64,000 nucleotides of DNA from Xenorhabdus sp. BG5. Its GTDB lineage: Bacteria > Pseudomonadota > Gammaproteobacteria > Enterobacterales > Enterobacteriaceae. Of this stretch, positions 48,597-57,903 are shown in pieces. The notes under the pieces are model-generated. The model was not told the DNA's origin. It made no database searches and saw nothing but the letters and a program-made list of their open reading frames with translations. The stretch lies in assembly GCF_015163665.1 (NCBI RefSeq), contig NZ_JADEUG010000003.1, forward strand, positions 62,001 through 126,000, in the 5' to 3' direction. The position numbers were made by a program, and so were the translations under genes. How positions within the stretch are numbered: position 1 is the stretch's first letter; each line of letters begins with the position of its first letter.

Positions 48597-50168
48597 ATGT
48601 TTGATATTGTCGAACTGTCACGATTACAGTTTGCCTTAACTGCCATGTACCATTTTCTGTTCGTCCCATTAACGCTCGGTATGGCGTTTTTGCTTGCGAT
48701 CATGGAAACGGTATATGTCCTTTCTGGCAAACAAATCTATAAAGATATGACAAAATTCTGGGGTAAGTTATTTGGTATTAACTTTGCCTTGGGTGTCGCA
48801 ACGGGCTTGACCATGGAGTTCCAGTTCGGAACCAACTGGTCATATTTCTCACATTATGTTGGTGATATTTTCGGTGCGCCTCTGGCCATCGAAGGTCTGA
48901 TGGCATTCTTCCTCGAATCCACATTCGTTGGTCTGTTTTTCTTTGGGTGGGATCGGCTGAGTAAGAAACAACACTTGGCGGTTACCTGGCTGGTTGCATT
49001 AGGCTCTAACTTCTCTGCATTGTGGATACTGATTGCGAATGGTTGGATGCAAAACCCGATTGCGTCTGACTTTAACTTCGAAACTATGCGAATGGAAATG
49101 GTGAGCTTCAGTGAACTGGTACTTAATCCAGTTGCACAAGTGAAATTTGTTCACACTGTTGCAGCCGGTTATGTTACTGGTGCCATTTTTGTGTTGGGCA
49201 TCAGCTCCTACTATCTGCTTAAAGGGCGTGATTTGGCGTTTGCTAAACGTTCTTTTGCGATTGCAGCAAGTTTTGGTATGGCTGCGGTACTGTCTGTCAT
49301 CGTTCTGGGTGATGAATCTGGATATGAAATGGGGGACGTGCAGAAAACCAAATTGGCAGCAATCGAAGCAGAGTGGGAAACTCAACCACCACCAGCTTCA
49401 TTCACGCTGATTAGTCTTCCTGATCAGGACAAAATGGAAAATAAATATTCCATTCAAATTCCTTACGTTTTAGGTTTGATTGCTACCCGCTCTACAGATA
49501 CACCTGTCGTTGGTCTGCGTGATTTGATGAGCCAGCATGAGCAGCGTATCCGTAATGGCATCAAGGCTTATGAATTACTGGAAGAACTGCGTGCAGGTAA
49601 TGTTGATCCAAGTGTTCGCAGTGCATTCAATGAAAGTAAGAAAGATCTTGGCTATGGTATGCTCGTGAAGCGTTATACCCAAAACGTAACTGATGCGACA
49701 GAAGAGCAAATTAAAGCCGCAGCGAAAGACTCTATCCCGCGTGTAGCACCGCTCTACTTTGCATTCCGTATCATGGTTGCTGCTGGCTTTATTATGTTGG
49801 TGGTTATCGGTCTGTCGTTCCTGAGTGTTCTCCGTAACCGTATCGGTCAACATAAGTGGCTGTTACGTGCTGCTTTGTTCAGTATTCCATTGCCATGGAT
49901 TGCCGTTGAGGCTGGTTGGTTTGTCGCAGAATATGGCCGCCAGCCATGGGCGATTGGTGAAGTGTTACCAACGGCTGTCGCGTCTTCAACACGCAGTGTC
50001 GGCGATCTGATTTTCTCAATGGTGCTGATTTGTGGTCTGTACACGTTGTTCTTGATCGCAGAGATGTTCTTGATGTTCAAATTTGCCCGTCTTGGCCCAA
50101 GTAGCCTCAAGACTGGACGTTACCATTTTGAACAAAAAACCGCTGCTTCAGCGAATAATATTGAGTAA
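48597..50168 (+). CDS. cydA: Cytochrome bd-I ubiquinol oxidase subunit I
   Basis: 523 residues (E. coli 522) with nine membrane segments. [19 protein letters not shown] carries the high-spin haem ligand His, [17 protein letters not shown] and [17 protein letters not shown] are core haem-pocket segments, and the periplasmic Q-loop follows around residues 250-390. ERGRQPW-like [15 protein letters not shown] is the late signature. It oxidises quinol and reduces oxygen with high affinity. It starts the cydABX-ybgE operon. Confidence 0.99.
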   Translation: MFDIVELSRLQFALTAMYHFLFVPLTLGMAFLLAIMETVYVLSGKQIYKDMTKFWGKLFGINFALGVATGLTMEFQFGTNWSYFSHYVGDIFGAPLAIEGLMAFFLESTFVGLFFFGWDRLSKKQHLAVTWLVALGSNFSALWILIANGWMQNPIASDFNFETMRMEMVSFSELVLNPVAQVKFVHTVAAGYVTGAIFVLGISSYYLLKGRDLAFAKRSFAIAASFGMAAVLSVIVLGDESGYEMGDVQKTKLAAIEAEWETQPPPASFTLISLPDQDKMENKYSIQIPYVLGLIATRSTDTPVVGLRDLMSQHEQRIRNGIKAYELLEELRAGNVDPSVRSAFNESKKDLGYGMLVKRYTQNVTDATEEQIKAAAKDSIPRVAPLYFAFRIMVAAGFIMLVVIGLSFLSVLRNRIGQHKWLLRAALFSIPLPWIAVEAGWFVAEYGRQPWAIGEVLPTAVASSTRSVGDLIFSMVLICGLYTLFLIAEMFLMFKFARLGPSSLKTGRYHFEQKTAASANNIE

Positions 50169-50182
50169 GCAGGAGTCCACTT

Positions 50183-51322
50183 ATGCTTGATTATGATGTA
50201 TTACGATTTATATGGTGGCTGCTGATTGGTGTGTTACTGATCGGTTTCACGGTGACTGATGGTTTCGACATGGGAGTGGGTATCCTGCTGCGGATCATTG
50301 GTAAAAATGATACCGAACGCCGCATCATGATTAACTCAGTTGCCCCGCACTGGGATGGTAACCAGGTTTGGTTAATTACCGCTGGTGGTGCCCTGTTTGC
50401 CGCATGGCCGATGGTATATGCCGCCGCTTTTTCTGGCTTTTATGTGGCAATGATTCTGGTCTTGGCTGCACTGTTTTTCCGTCCGGTTGGCTTCGATTAC
50501 CGTTCAAAACTGGAAAGCAGCAAATGGCGTAATATGTGGGATTGGGGGCTGTTTATCGGTAGCTTCGTACCGGCATTGGTTATCGGGGTGGCATTTGGTA
50601 ACTTGCTGCAAGGCGTACCGCTGGCGGTAGATTCTTACCTGCGTGTCTCCTATGAAGGTTCATTCTTTGGATTGCTGAACCCTTATGGGTTGCTGGCTGG
50701 GGTGATTAGCCTGATGATGATTGTGACGCAGGGTGCAACTTATCTGCAAATGCGTACAACAGGCGAATTGCACTTGCGCTCCCGTACTGCAACCCATGTT
50801 TGTGCAGCGATAACAGCAATTGCATTCCTGTTGGCAGGAATATGGTTGATTTATGGCATTGATGGCTATGTTGTAACAGGAGGCCTGGATGTTAATGCGG
50901 CATCCAATCCGTTACATAAAGAAGTCATCCAGCAGGCAGGCGCATGGCTGACCAACTTCAACAACTATCCGGTTCTGTGGGCTATACCTGTGTTGGGCGT
51001 ATTGCTTCCTCTGCTGACTATGCTGGCTACCTGGATGGATAAAGGTGCCTGGGCATTCTTGTTCTCATCACTGACAGTAGCTTGTATTATCCTGACTTCA
51101 GGTATTGCTATGTTCCCGTTCGTGATGCCATCAAGCATTGATCCGAATGTTAGTCTGACTATGTGGGATGCGACCTCCAGTCAGTGGACGTTGCAAATTA
51201 TGTTCGTTGTTGCACTTATCTTCGTTCCTATCGTGTTGTCTTACACCATTTGGTGTTATTACAAAACCTTCGGGCGTTTGGATAAGAACTACATTGATAA
51301 CAACAAACACTCACTGTACTAA
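50183..51322 (+). CDS. cydB: Cytochrome bd-I ubiquinol oxidase subunit II
   Basis: 379 residues with eight to nine membrane segments. DGFDMGVGILLR, NSVAPHWDGNQVWLITAGGALFAAWP and MRTTGELHLRSR are diagnostic. It has no haem ligands but stabilises CydA. It lies 14 bp after cydA and is followed 11 bp later by cydX. Confidence 0.99.
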   Translation: MLDYDVLRFIWWLLIGVLLIGFTVTDGFDMGVGILLRIIGKNDTERRIMINSVAPHWDGNQVWLITAGGALFAAWPMVYAAAFSGFYVAMILVLAALFFRPVGFDYRSKLESSKWRNMWDWGLFIGSFVPALVIGVAFGNLLQGVPLAVDSYLRVSYEGSFFGLLNPYGLLAGVISLMMIVTQGATYLQMRTTGELHLRSRTATHVCAAITAIAFLLAGIWLIYGIDGYVVTGGLDVNAASNPLHKEVIQQAGAWLTNFNNYPVLWAIPVLGVLLPLLTMLATWMDKGAWAFLFSSLTVACIILTSGIAMFPFVMPSSIDPNVSLTMWDATSSQWTLQIMFVVALIFVPIVLSYTIWCYYKTFGRLDKNYIDNNKHSLY

Positions 51323-51333
51323 GGAGCATAGTC

Positions 51334-51450
51334 ATGTGGTATTTTGCTTGGATTCTCGGAACGCTCCTGGCTTGTAGCTTTGCGGTTATTGCTGCTTTGG
51401 CACTTGAGCATAGCGAATCACAGAACGCTTCTGAGAGTGACAAAAAATAA
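51334..51450 (+). CDS. cydX: CydX, small essential subunit of cytochrome bd-I
   Basis: 38 residues, below ordinary ORF cut-offs. ATG at 51334 follows AAGGAGCATAGTC; TAA at 51448-51450. The peptide starts MWYFAWILGTLLAC, continues SFAVIAALALEH, and ends with a charged tail. It is the single-helix subunit that stabilises the haem site. Its stop overlaps the ybgE start (TAATG), so the two are translationally coupled. Confidence 0.96.
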   Translation: MWYFAWILGTLLACSFAVIAALALEHSESQNASESDKK

Positions 51451-51737
51451 TGTTGGTTGATAAATGCTACCAACTTATGGATAAGAGCCTATTGAGGGCT
51501 CTTATCCTCATTATCGCCTTAACACTTGCTGCATGTGTGTTTTGGGACCCTGCCCGTTTTGCCGCCAGTACCAGTTCACTACACATATGGCAAGGTATTT
51601 TATTGATCTGGGCAGTGTGTTCTGGTGTTACTTTTGGTGTTGGTTTTCATCCTAAGCGTATTATTTGGCGATTATTTTTTCATCCGTTACCTGCATTTTT
51701 TATTCTTCTTTTTGGCTTATATCATTTCTTTAAGTAA
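51450..51737 (+). CDS. ybgE: YbgE, cyd-operon membrane protein
   Basis: 95 residues with three hydrophobic helices (LLRALILIIALTLAACVFW, ILLIWAVCSGVTFGVGF, PAFFILLFGLYHF) and the HPKRIIWRLFFHP loop typical of the cyd-operon YbgE family. It overlaps cydX by one base. It is always carried with cydAB in enterobacteria and its role in oxidase assembly is unclear. A strong terminator closes the operon. Confidence 0.93.
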   Translation: MLVDKCYQLMDKSLLRALILIIALTLAACVFWDPARFAASTSSLHIWQGILLIWAVCSGVTFGVGFHPKRIIWRLFFHPLPAFFILLFGLYHFFK

Positions 51738-51749
51738 ACTAATTGTAAT

Positions 51750-51780
51750 TTTATAGGCCTACGGCCTATAAATTTTTTTT
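51750..51780 (+). terminator. Rho-independent terminator after ybgE
   Basis: TTTATAGGCC and GGCCTATAAA form a perfect 10-bp stem with a TAC loop followed by eight Ts. It ends the cydABX-ybgE transcript 13 bp after the stop. Confidence 0.92.
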
Positions 51781-51851
51781 ACTGACAGGTCATTCCAAAG
51801 CGCTATTGTCTTAAGTATAGTGACAGCGTCAATTCGCCTAATTAGGATTAT

Positions 51852-52256
51852 ATGAGTAATATGTTATTCCGTTGGCCTATCCGTGTTTACTACGAAGACA
51901 CAGATGCTAGTGGTGTGGTTTATCACGCTCGGTATTTGGGTTTTTACGAAAGAGCTCGTACAGAGATGTTGCGGGAAAGAGGTTTCCACCAACAGTCTAT
52001 GCTAGATGAACAAGTTGGCTTTGTTGTTAGTCGCATGACGATTGACTACCGGAAACCAGCAAAACTGGATGACCAACTGGTTGTTGAAAGCGAAGTTACG
52101 AATATCCGTGGTGCTTCTTTGACATTTATTCAACGAATTGTTGATTGTAATGGCGTCGTTGTCAGCAGCGCAGAATGCCTGGTTGTCTACGTGAATTCAT
52201 CTCAAATGAAGCCGATTGCGCTTCCAAAGTCTATTGTCGCGGAGTTTAAGCAGTGA
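51852..52256 (+). CDS. ybgC: YbgC, Tol-Pal operon acyl-CoA thioesterase
   Basis: 134 residues, hotdog fold. [29 protein letters not shown] contains the catalytic Asp and Tyr signature (YEDTDxxGVVYH) of the 4-hydroxybenzoyl-CoA thioesterase group. E. coli YbgC hydrolyses short acyl-CoAs and associates with phospholipid-synthesis enzymes. It overlaps tolQ by four bases and heads the tol-pal operon. Confidence 0.97.
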   Translation: MSNMLFRWPIRVYYEDTDASGVVYHARYLGFYERARTEMLRERGFHQQSMLDEQVGFVVSRMTIDYRKPAKLDDQLVVESEVTNIRGASLTFIQRIVDCNGVVVSSAECLVVYVNSSQMKPIALPKSIVAEFKQ

Positions 52257-52942
52257 CTGACATGAACATCCTTGATTTATTTCTTAAGGCAGGTTTCTTA
52301 GTGCAGCTGATCATGCTGATTTTGATTGGCTTCTCTATCGTCTCTTGGGCAATCATTATTCAACGAACAAAAATCCTGAATGCCGCCAGCCGTGAGGCAG
52401 AAGCATTTGAAGATAAATTTTGGTCTGGTATTGAATTATCTCGCCTTTATAAAGAAAGTCAGTCACGCCGTGATTCGTTAAGTGGTACTGAGCAGATATT
52501 CCATTCCGGGTTTAAAGAATTTGCTCGTTTACACCAGGCAAATAACCACGTTCCAGAAGCTGTTATCACAGGGGCTTCCCGTGCCATGCGTATTTCACTA
52601 AATCGTGAATTGGAAGTATTGGAAAATCATATTCCATTTCTGGGTACGGTAGGTTCTATCAGCCCTTATATTGGTTTGTTTGGTACGGTTTGGGGGATCA
52701 TGCATGCCTTTATTGCATTGGGAGCGGTCAAACAAGCAACCCTGCAAATGGTTGCGCCTGGTATTGCTGAAGCTTTGATTGCAACAGCTATCGGCTTGTT
52801 TGCGGCAATTCCTGCGGTGATGGCCTATAACCGCCTGAACCAGCGGGTTAACAAACTAGAACAAGTTTACGATAATTTTATGGAAGAATTCCTGGCTATC
52901 CTGCATCGTCAGGCTTTTGCTTCCAATACTAATAAGTCGTAA
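52253..52942 (+). CDS. tolQ: TolQ, proton-channel subunit of Tol-Pal
   Basis: 229 residues from GTG at 52253 inside the ybgC stop, giving [10 protein letters not shown] as in E. coli. There are three membrane helices: [21 protein letters not shown], then [21 protein letters not shown] with the channel Thr and the conserved Gly-rich turn, then [15 protein letters not shown]. With TolR it uses the proton gradient to energise TolA. Confidence 0.98.
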   Translation: MTDMNILDLFLKAGFLVQLIMLILIGFSIVSWAIIIQRTKILNAASREAEAFEDKFWSGIELSRLYKESQSRRDSLSGTEQIFHSGFKEFARLHQANNHVPEAVITGASRAMRISLNRELEVLENHIPFLGTVGSISPYIGLFGTVWGIMHAFIALGAVKQATLQMVAPGIAEALIATAIGLFAAIPAVMAYNRLNQRVNKLEQVYDNFMEEFLAILHRQAFASNTNKS

Positions 52943-52966
52943 TAAATCGTAAGGGGAAATCAGCGA

Positions 52967-53398
52967 ATGGCGCGCACTCGTAGTCGCAGACGTGAGCTAA
53001 AATCCGAGATCAATATCGTCCCCTTGCTGGACGTGTTGCTGGTATTACTGCTTATTTTCATGGCAACAGCACCGATTATCACGCAAAGTGTGGAAGTTGA
53101 TTTACCTGATTCGGTGGATTCAAAGACAGTTTCCAGCACTGATAATCCGCCGGTCATTGTGGAAGTTTCTGGGGTAGGGCAGTACAGCATGATTGTTAAT
53201 CAGGAGCGCTTGGAATTGTTACCTGAACAGCAAATCGTTGCAGAAGCTCAAACCGTGATGAAAGCCAATCCGAAAACGATTTTCTTGATTGGTGGCTCTA
53301 AGGAAGTTCCTTATGATGAAATTATCAAAGCGTTGAATATGCTTCGTCAGGCAGGTGTTAAATCGGTGGGTTTAATGACTCAGCCTATCGGCGCCTGA
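52967..53398 (+). CDS. tolR: TolR, motor subunit of Tol-Pal
   Basis: 143 residues. Its single N-terminal helix (NIVPLLDVLLVLLLIFMATA) carries the proton-carrying Asp. The periplasmic domain (VNQERLELLPEQQIV) follows, ending GVKSVGLMTQPI. It is an ExbD/MotB-like peptidoglycan-binding partner of TolQ. Confidence 0.98.
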   Translation: MARTRSRRRELKSEINIVPLLDVLLVLLLIFMATAPIITQSVEVDLPDSVDSKTVSSTDNPPVIVEVSGVGQYSMIVNQERLELLPEQQIVAEAQTVMKANPKTIFLIGGSKEVPYDEIIKALNMLRQAGVKSVGLMTQPIGA

Positions 53399-53424
53399 CC
53401 GTGGCTGTCACTTAAAGTTTCTGG

Positions 53425-54471
53425 ATGTCGAGCGTGGGAAAGACAAGCGAGCAAAATAATAGGCTGAATCGCGCTATTATCATTTCGGTAATATTGCACA
53501 TTATCCTGATCGGATTTCTGATTTGGGGTTCTTGGGTGCAAAAAACAGAAATGGGGGGCGGTGGACAAAGTGGTACTGTCATTGATGCTGTTATGGTTGA
53601 TCCGAATGCGGTCGTTCAGCAATATAACCAGCAGCAACAGCAACAGGCCAATGCAAAGTTAGCTGAACAACAGCGGAAGAAAAAAGCTGAGCAACAGGCA
53701 GCTGAACTGCGTGCAAAGCAGGCAGAAGAACAGGAACGCTTGAAAGCGGCTGAAGAAGAGCGAATTAAAGCATTGCAGGAAGCTGAAACACAGAAAAAAC
53801 AGTCTGAGGCTGCTGCCGCTAAAGCACGAGAAGAGCAGGAGCAGGCAGAAGAAGCGGCGGCAAAAGCACTGGCAGAAAAAGAACGAATTCTAAAAGAGCA
53901 AGCTGAAGCCCGACAGAAAGCGGAAGCCCAGGCGAAGAAAGAAGCGGAAGAGGCGGCAAAACGTAAAGCGGCGGCTGAGGCAAAAGCTAAAGCGGAAGCC
54001 GAAGCTAAGGCCAAGGCAGAGGCAGAAGAAAAAGCTAAGGCTAAGGCAGAAGCAGAGGCTAAAGCAAAAGCCAAGACAGAAGCAGCAAAGCAAGCTCAAA
54101 CGGTTAATGATCTGTTAGGTGGATTAACGTCTAATACACCTAAACAAGGGGGAGCGGCTGCGGCAGGAAAAGGTGGCGGTAAGAAAAGCGGTCTTTCTCA
54201 ACAAGATATTAATAGTTATCTGGGGAAAGTTCAGGCTGCAATAGAGAGTAAATTTTACGATTCGAACCTGTATATTGGTCGTACTTGTGATTTAAATATT
54301 AAGCTGGCACCAGATGGATTACTGATTGATATCAAGGCAGGAGCGGGTGATCCGGCGTTATGTCGAGCTGCAATTACCGCCGCTAATTTGGCAAAAAAAA
54401 TGCCGCCTCCACCAAGCAAAGAGGTTTATGAATATTTTAAGAATTTCACGCTAGAATTTAAACCGCAGTAA
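53425..54471 (+). CDS. tolA: TolA, energy-transducing periplasm-spanning protein
   Basis: 348 residues, shorter than E. coli TolA (421), mainly in the coiled coil. The N-terminal helix AIIISVILHIILIGFLIWGSW has the SHLS-like VILH used by TolQR. Residues about 70-225 are a long Ala/Lys/Glu helix, and the C-terminal Pal/CpoB-binding domain spans about 250-348 with IESKFYD, TCDLNIKLAPDG and GDPALCRAA (two disulfide Cys). No convincing ribosome site precedes the ATG. The antisense 152-codon frame is a product of the repeat. Confidence 0.97.
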   Translation: MSSVGKTSEQNNRLNRAIIISVILHIILIGFLIWGSWVQKTEMGGGGQSGTVIDAVMVDPNAVVQQYNQQQQQQANAKLAEQQRKKKAEQQAAELRAKQAEEQERLKAAEEERIKALQEAETQKKQSEAAAAKAREEQEQAEEAAAKALAEKERILKEQAEARQKAEAQAKKEAEEAAKRKAAAEAKAKAEAEAKAKAEAEEKAKAKAEAEAKAKAKTEAAKQAQTVNDLLGGLTSNTPKQGGAAAAGKGGGKKSGLSQQDINSYLGKVQAAIESKFYDSNLYIGRTCDLNIKLAPDGLLIDIKAGAGDPALCRAAITAANLAKKMPPPPSKEVYEYFKNFTLEFKPQ

Positions 54472-54530
54472 GTTAAATGTTTGGTAGATAATCGTTATGC
54501 TCTAAGCGAACTTTCGAATAATTTATATGT

Positions 54531-54576
54531 ACAAACAAAATTATTAGATTTTATTTAGGTATCTAGTTTTGTTTGT
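54531..54576 (+). other. Long inverted repeat in the tolA-tolB spacer
   Basis: ACAAACAAAA (54531-54540) pairs exactly with TTTTGTTTGT (54567-54576), and inner TAGAT/ATCTA extends the stem after a small bulge. Under 70 bp separate it from the tolB start. It is A-U rich and lacks a U-run, so its role (processing, weak attenuation or RNA stability) is open. Confidence 0.5.
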
Positions 54577-54639
54577 TGGCGTTTGTTAGAATCCGGCGGA
54601 TTATTGCGGCAGATAAAAGATCGCGATAAGGGAGAGATG

Positions 54640-55947
54640 ATGAAGCAAACTTTTAAACAGATGTTTAAAGTCATGTTGGGCTTTCTGATGATGTGGGCAG
54701 CACTTGCTCATGCAGAGGTTCGCATTGAGATTACACAGGGTGTTGATTCTGCCCGTCCTATTGGGGTTGTCCCATTTAAATGGACTGGGGCAGGCGAATC
54801 ACCTGAAAATATTGGTTCAATTATTGCTGCGGATTTGAGAAATAGTGGGAAATTTAATCCGATTGATTCTGCTCGTATGCCGCAACAACCGACTACTGCA
54901 TCAGAGGTAACGCCTGCGGCATGGACTGCGTTAGGGATCGATTCAGTCGTTGTTGGACATATTCAACCCAGTGCAGATGGTAAATTCCTGGTTTCTTATC
55001 AGCTTGTTGACGTTGCTGGTGCGCCAGGAACGGTCTTGGCACAAGAACAATTCACAGTTGAAAAGAAATGGTTACGTTTCGCTGCACACACAGCCAGTAA
55101 TCAGGTATTTGAAAAACTGACAGGTATTAGAGGTGCATTTACTACCCGTATAGCTTATGTCGTTAAAAATAACAGTGCGGGTAAGAATCGAGATGAGCTG
55201 CGTGTTTCTGATTATGATGGGTATAATCAATTTACCGTACATAGCTCACCGGAGCCATTGATGTCACCAGCCTGGTCGCCAGATGCTTCCAAACTTGCCT
55301 ATGTTACATTTGAAGGTGGTCGCTCTACGCTGATTATTCAAACACTGGCAACAGGTGCTGTCCGTCAGGTAGCTTCGTTCCCTCGCCATAACGGAGCCCC
55401 CGCATTTTCTCCAGATGGAACTAAACTTGCTTTTGCATTATCTAAAACCGGTAGTTTGAATCTTTATGTGATGGATTTAGCGTCTGGCCAAATCCGTCAG
55501 ATTACCGATGGCCGCAGTAATAATACTGAGCCAAGCTGGATGCCGGATAACCAGACACTGGTCTATACCTCAGATCAGGGTGGGCGTCCACAATTATATA
55601 AAATCGATATTAATGGCGGTGCTCCACAACGCCTAACTTGGGAAGGACCACAAAACCAAGATGCAGATGTTAGCCCTGACGGTAGTTTTATTGTGATGGT
55701 TAGCTCAGCGAGTGGCAGTCAGCATATCGCCAAACAGGATCTGGCAACGGGATCTGTCCAAGTCTTGACAGATACGTTTCTGGATGAAACGCCGAGCATC
55801 GCACCTAATGGCACTATGGTGATTTATAGCTCCACTCAAGGGTGGGGAACTGTATTGCAGCTAGTTTCGACTGATGGGCGTTTCAAAGCGCGTCTTCCGG
55901 CTACCGATGGACAGGTAAAATTCCCTGCCTGGTCGCCGTATCTGTGA
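54640..55947 (+). CDS. tolB: TolB, periplasmic beta-propeller of Tol-Pal
   Basis: 435 residues from the second of two adjacent ATGs (54637, 54640), behind AAGGGAGAG; the family starts MKQ. The signal peptide ends MWAALAHA, then [11 protein letters not shown], the segment that binds TolA. An N-terminal alpha/beta domain is followed by a six-bladed propeller with repeats [33 protein letters not shown] and [16 protein letters not shown]. It shuttles between Pal and TolA in the periplasm. Confidence 0.98.
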   Translation: MKQTFKQMFKVMLGFLMMWAALAHAEVRIEITQGVDSARPIGVVPFKWTGAGESPENIGSIIAADLRNSGKFNPIDSARMPQQPTTASEVTPAAWTALGIDSVVVGHIQPSADGKFLVSYQLVDVAGAPGTVLAQEQFTVEKKWLRFAAHTASNQVFEKLTGIRGAFTTRIAYVVKNNSAGKNRDELRVSDYDGYNQFTVHSSPEPLMSPAWSPDASKLAYVTFEGGRSTLIIQTLATGAVRQVASFPRHNGAPAFSPDGTKLAFALSKTGSLNLYVMDLASGQIRQITDGRSNNTEPSWMPDNQTLVYTSDQGGRPQLYKIDINGGAPQRLTWEGPQNQDADVSPDGSFIVMVSSASGSQHIAKQDLATGSVQVLTDTFLDETPSIAPNGTMVIYSSTQGWGTVLQLVSTDGRFKARLPATDGQVKFPAWSPYL

Positions 55948-55989
55948 TGCATAATAATATGTATGGCAAACTATAAAAGGATCAAAGAG

Positions 55990-56490
55990 ATGCAACTGAA
56001 CAAAGTGCTAAAAGGGCTGATGTTAGCTTTACCAATCATGGCCGTAGCAGCGTGTAGTTCTAACAAAACTGGCAATAATGATCAGTCTGGTGTAAGCACT
56101 GTTGATAATTCTTCTAAGACTCTGTCTGCTGAAGAATTAGCACGTCAGCAGATGCAAGAGCTGCAAAACAACAACATCGTATACTTTGGTTTCGATAAGT
56201 ACGATATCAACAGTGAATTTGCTCAGATGTTGGATGCACACGCTGCCTTCCTGCGCACTAACCCATCTGTTAAAGTGACTATCGAAGGTCACGCAGACGA
56301 GCGTGGTACTCCAGAGTACAACATTGCTCTGGGTGAGCGCCGTGCGAACGCAGTGAAAATGTATCTGCAAGGCAAAGGCGTTTCCGCTGATCAGCTTGCT
56401 ATCGTTTCTTACGGTAAAGAAAAACCAGCTGTACTTGGCCATGACGAAGCAGCCTATGCGAAAAACCGTCGCGCTGTGATCGTATACTAA
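55990..56490 (+). CDS. pal: Pal, peptidoglycan-associated lipoprotein
   Basis: 166 residues from ATG at 55990, preceded by AAAGGATCAAAGAG; an upstream in-frame ATG adds nine unsupported codons. The lipoprotein signal ends VAACSS. The OmpA-like domain has [14 protein letters not shown], the peptidoglycan-binding [24 protein letters not shown], and ends NRRAVIVY. It tethers the outer membrane to the wall at division sites with TolB. Confidence 0.99.
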   Translation: MQLNKVLKGLMLALPIMAVAACSSNKTGNNDQSGVSTVDNSSKTLSAEELARQQMQELQNNNIVYFGFDKYDINSEFAQMLDAHAAFLRTNPSVKVTIEGHADERGTPEYNIALGERRANAVKMYLQGKGVSADQLAIVSYGKEKPAVLGHDEAAYAKNRRAVIVY

Positions 56491-56499
56491 GAGTAATGC

Positions 56500-57276
56500 A
56501 TGAACAGTAACTTCAGACGTTATATGTTGGGTCTGTCGTTATTGGTTGGCGTAGCGGCTCCTTGGGCCGCTACCGCCCGAGCGCCAATCAGTAATGTCGG
56601 CTCAGGCTCCACCGATGAGCGCCTCTCCCAATTAGAGCGTATTTCTGACGCTCACAGTCAATTATTGACCCAGCTTCAGCAACAGCTTTCTGATTCTCAA
56701 CGTGATATCGATACACTCCGTGGTCAAATTCAGGAAAACCAGTATCAATTAAATCAGATCATTGAACGTCAAAAAGATCTTTATCTGCAATTGGATAAAA
56801 TCACCAATCCATCCAGTGCAGAGAGTTCAGAGCCAGAAAATCGTAATGCGGCACCTTCGGCACAAGCTGAAAATAACAAATCTGCTGTGTCGGCAAGTAC
56901 AGGAAGTGAAAAAGGTGATTACGATGCCGCTGTTTCTTTGGCTATCAATACCAAAGAATATGATAAAGCGATTGCAGCATTTCAAAATTTTGTCAAAACC
57001 TATCCCAAGTCTAAGTATTTGTCGAATGCCAATTATTGGTTAGGGCAGTTGAATTACAACAAAGGCAAGAAAGACGATGCGGCTTATTATTTTGCCACTG
57101 TCGTAAAAGACTATCCCAAGGCACAAAAAAGCAGTGATTCCCTGTATAAAGTTGGTTTAATCATGCAGGAAAAGGGGCAAAAGGATAAAGCGAAAGCGGT
57201 TTATCAGCAGGTGGTTAAGCAATATCCTGGTACTAATGCAGCCAAAATGGCCGGGAAAAAGCTTTCCGGGATATAA
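56500..57276 (+). CDS. cpoB: CpoB, cell division coordinator (YbgF)
   Basis: 258 residues. The signal peptide ends near WAATARA. A trimerising coiled coil (about 38-100, DERLSQLERI and SQLLTQLQQQL) is followed by a low-complexity linker and three TPR-like repeats (about 135-258, DYDAAVSLAINTKEYDKAI, AYYFATVVKDYPKAQKSSDSL, KAKAVYQQVVKQYPG). It binds TolA and links peptidoglycan synthesis by PBP1B with outer-membrane constriction. Last gene of the tol-pal operon. Confidence 0.97.
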   Translation: MNSNFRRYMLGLSLLVGVAAPWAATARAPISNVGSGSTDERLSQLERISDAHSQLLTQLQQQLSDSQRDIDTLRGQIQENQYQLNQIIERQKDLYLQLDKITNPSSAESSEPENRNAAPSAQAENNKSAVSASTGSEKGDYDAAVSLAINTKEYDKAIAAFQNFVKTYPKSKYLSNANYWLGQLNYNKGKKDDAAYYFATVVKDYPKAQKSSDSLYKVGLIMQEKGQKDKAKAVYQQVVKQYPGTNAAKMAGKKLSGI

Positions 57277-57279
57277 TAA

Positions 57280-57317
57280 TTATCCCCGAAAGGTCAGATA
57301 TCGGTCTTTTGGGGAAT
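57280..57317. other. Hairpin downstream of cpoB
   Basis: TATCCCCGAAAGGTC and its near-complement GGTCTTTTGGGGAATA form a long stem with a GGTC/GATATC centre. The U-run is poor, so it may be a 3' processing stop for tol-pal mRNA. Confidence 0.45.
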
Positions 57318-57363
57318 AACTGACTGCTTAATAAGCATTTAAACAAGTTTTCTAAAATAAACG

Positions 57364-57391
57364 TTGCGTCATGCTGAGAAATCAGTAATAT
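57364..57391 (+). promoter_or_regulatory. tRNA-Lys promoter
   Basis: TTGCGT at 57364-57369, a 16-bp spacer and TAATAT at 57386-57391 are followed by the G+C-rich discriminator GCCGCCG. That discriminator is typical of stable-RNA promoters under stringent control. The first mature tRNA base is about 34 bp beyond the expected start. Confidence 0.6.
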
Positions 57392-57432
57392 ATGCCGCCG
57401 TTGGCAAGGATAACTGCCAAACAGATTTAGAT

Positions 57433-57508
57433 GGGTCGTTAGCTCAGTCGGTAGAGCAGTTGACTTTTAATCAATTGGTCGCAGGTTCGAATCCTGCACG
57501 ACCCACCA
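57433..57508 (+). tRNA. tRNA-Lys (anticodon TTT), copy 1
   Basis: 76 bases with encoded CCA. The acceptor stem pairs GGGTCGT with ACGACCC, the D-arm is AGCTCAGTCGGTAGAGCAG, the anticodon loop is CTTTTAA and the T-arm is CAGGTTCGAATCCTG. It is identical to copy 2, 107 bp downstream. Confidence 0.98.
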
Positions 57509-57539
57509 TCTAAACTCTCACCTCAAGTACTCCTTAGAT

Positions 57540-57615
57540 GGGTCGTTAGCTCAGTCGGTAGAGCAGTTGACTTTTAATCAATTGGTCGCAGGTTCGAATC
57601 CTGCACGACCCACCA
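57540..57615 (+). tRNA. tRNA-Lys (anticodon TTT), copy 2
   Basis: Identical to copy 1 over all 76 bases, including CCA. It starts exactly 107 bp after copy 1, and the spacer begins and ends with related bases (ATCTA after CCA, TTAGAT before the gene), showing tandem duplication of a 107-bp unit. Confidence 0.98.
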
Positions 57616-57646
57616 TCTAGATTCTTAACTCAAACACCCTTTAGAT

Positions 57647-57698
57647 AAGTCGTTAACTCAGTCAGTAGAACAGCTGAATTTTAATCAATTGATCGCAG
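57647..57698 (+). pseudogene. Decayed third tRNA-Lys copy (5' 52 bases)
   Basis: It begins 107 bp after copy 2, preceded by the same TTAGAT. It matches the first 52 tRNA positions with eight differences, six of them G to A. Homology stops abruptly after CGCAG, so the T-arm and acceptor 3' strand are missing. The anticodon loop region is partly kept (TTTTAATCAATTG). It cannot fold as a tRNA. Confidence 0.85.
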
Positions 57699-57797
57699 CA
57701 GATAACTTAATAAGTTGATTACTGGCTTCACATTTTTTCCTTATCGTTTTTAACTCTTTAAAATAATTAAAGACTTTTTTTCTTAAATTCGCTATCT

Positions 57798-57878
57798 TGT
57801 TTAGTATGTAAAACAACAAAGAGTAAAATAGCCTAGTTATCTCGTAATTTCATGTTTTTTGTATTGATATACTAAACA
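57798..57878. promoter_or_regulatory. NadR-type operator and repeated half upstream of pnuC
   Basis: TGTTTAGTATGTAAAACA at 57798-57815 matches the NadR box TGTTTA-N6-TAAACA at 11 of 12 fixed positions. At 57867-57878, ATATACTAAACA is the inverted complement of the first site's left end (11 of 12) and overlaps a TATACT -10-like hexamer at 57868. NadR represses NAD salvage genes when NAD is plentiful, so control of pnuC here is plausible. Confidence 0.55.
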
Positions 57879-57903
57879 TTATTTATGGTAAGGATAAGAA
57901 AGT

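Noticed and set aside
53616-54074. Antisense 152-codon frame rich in Ala and Ser
   Set aside because: It is the complement of the TolA coiled-coil codons and has no independent coding signal.
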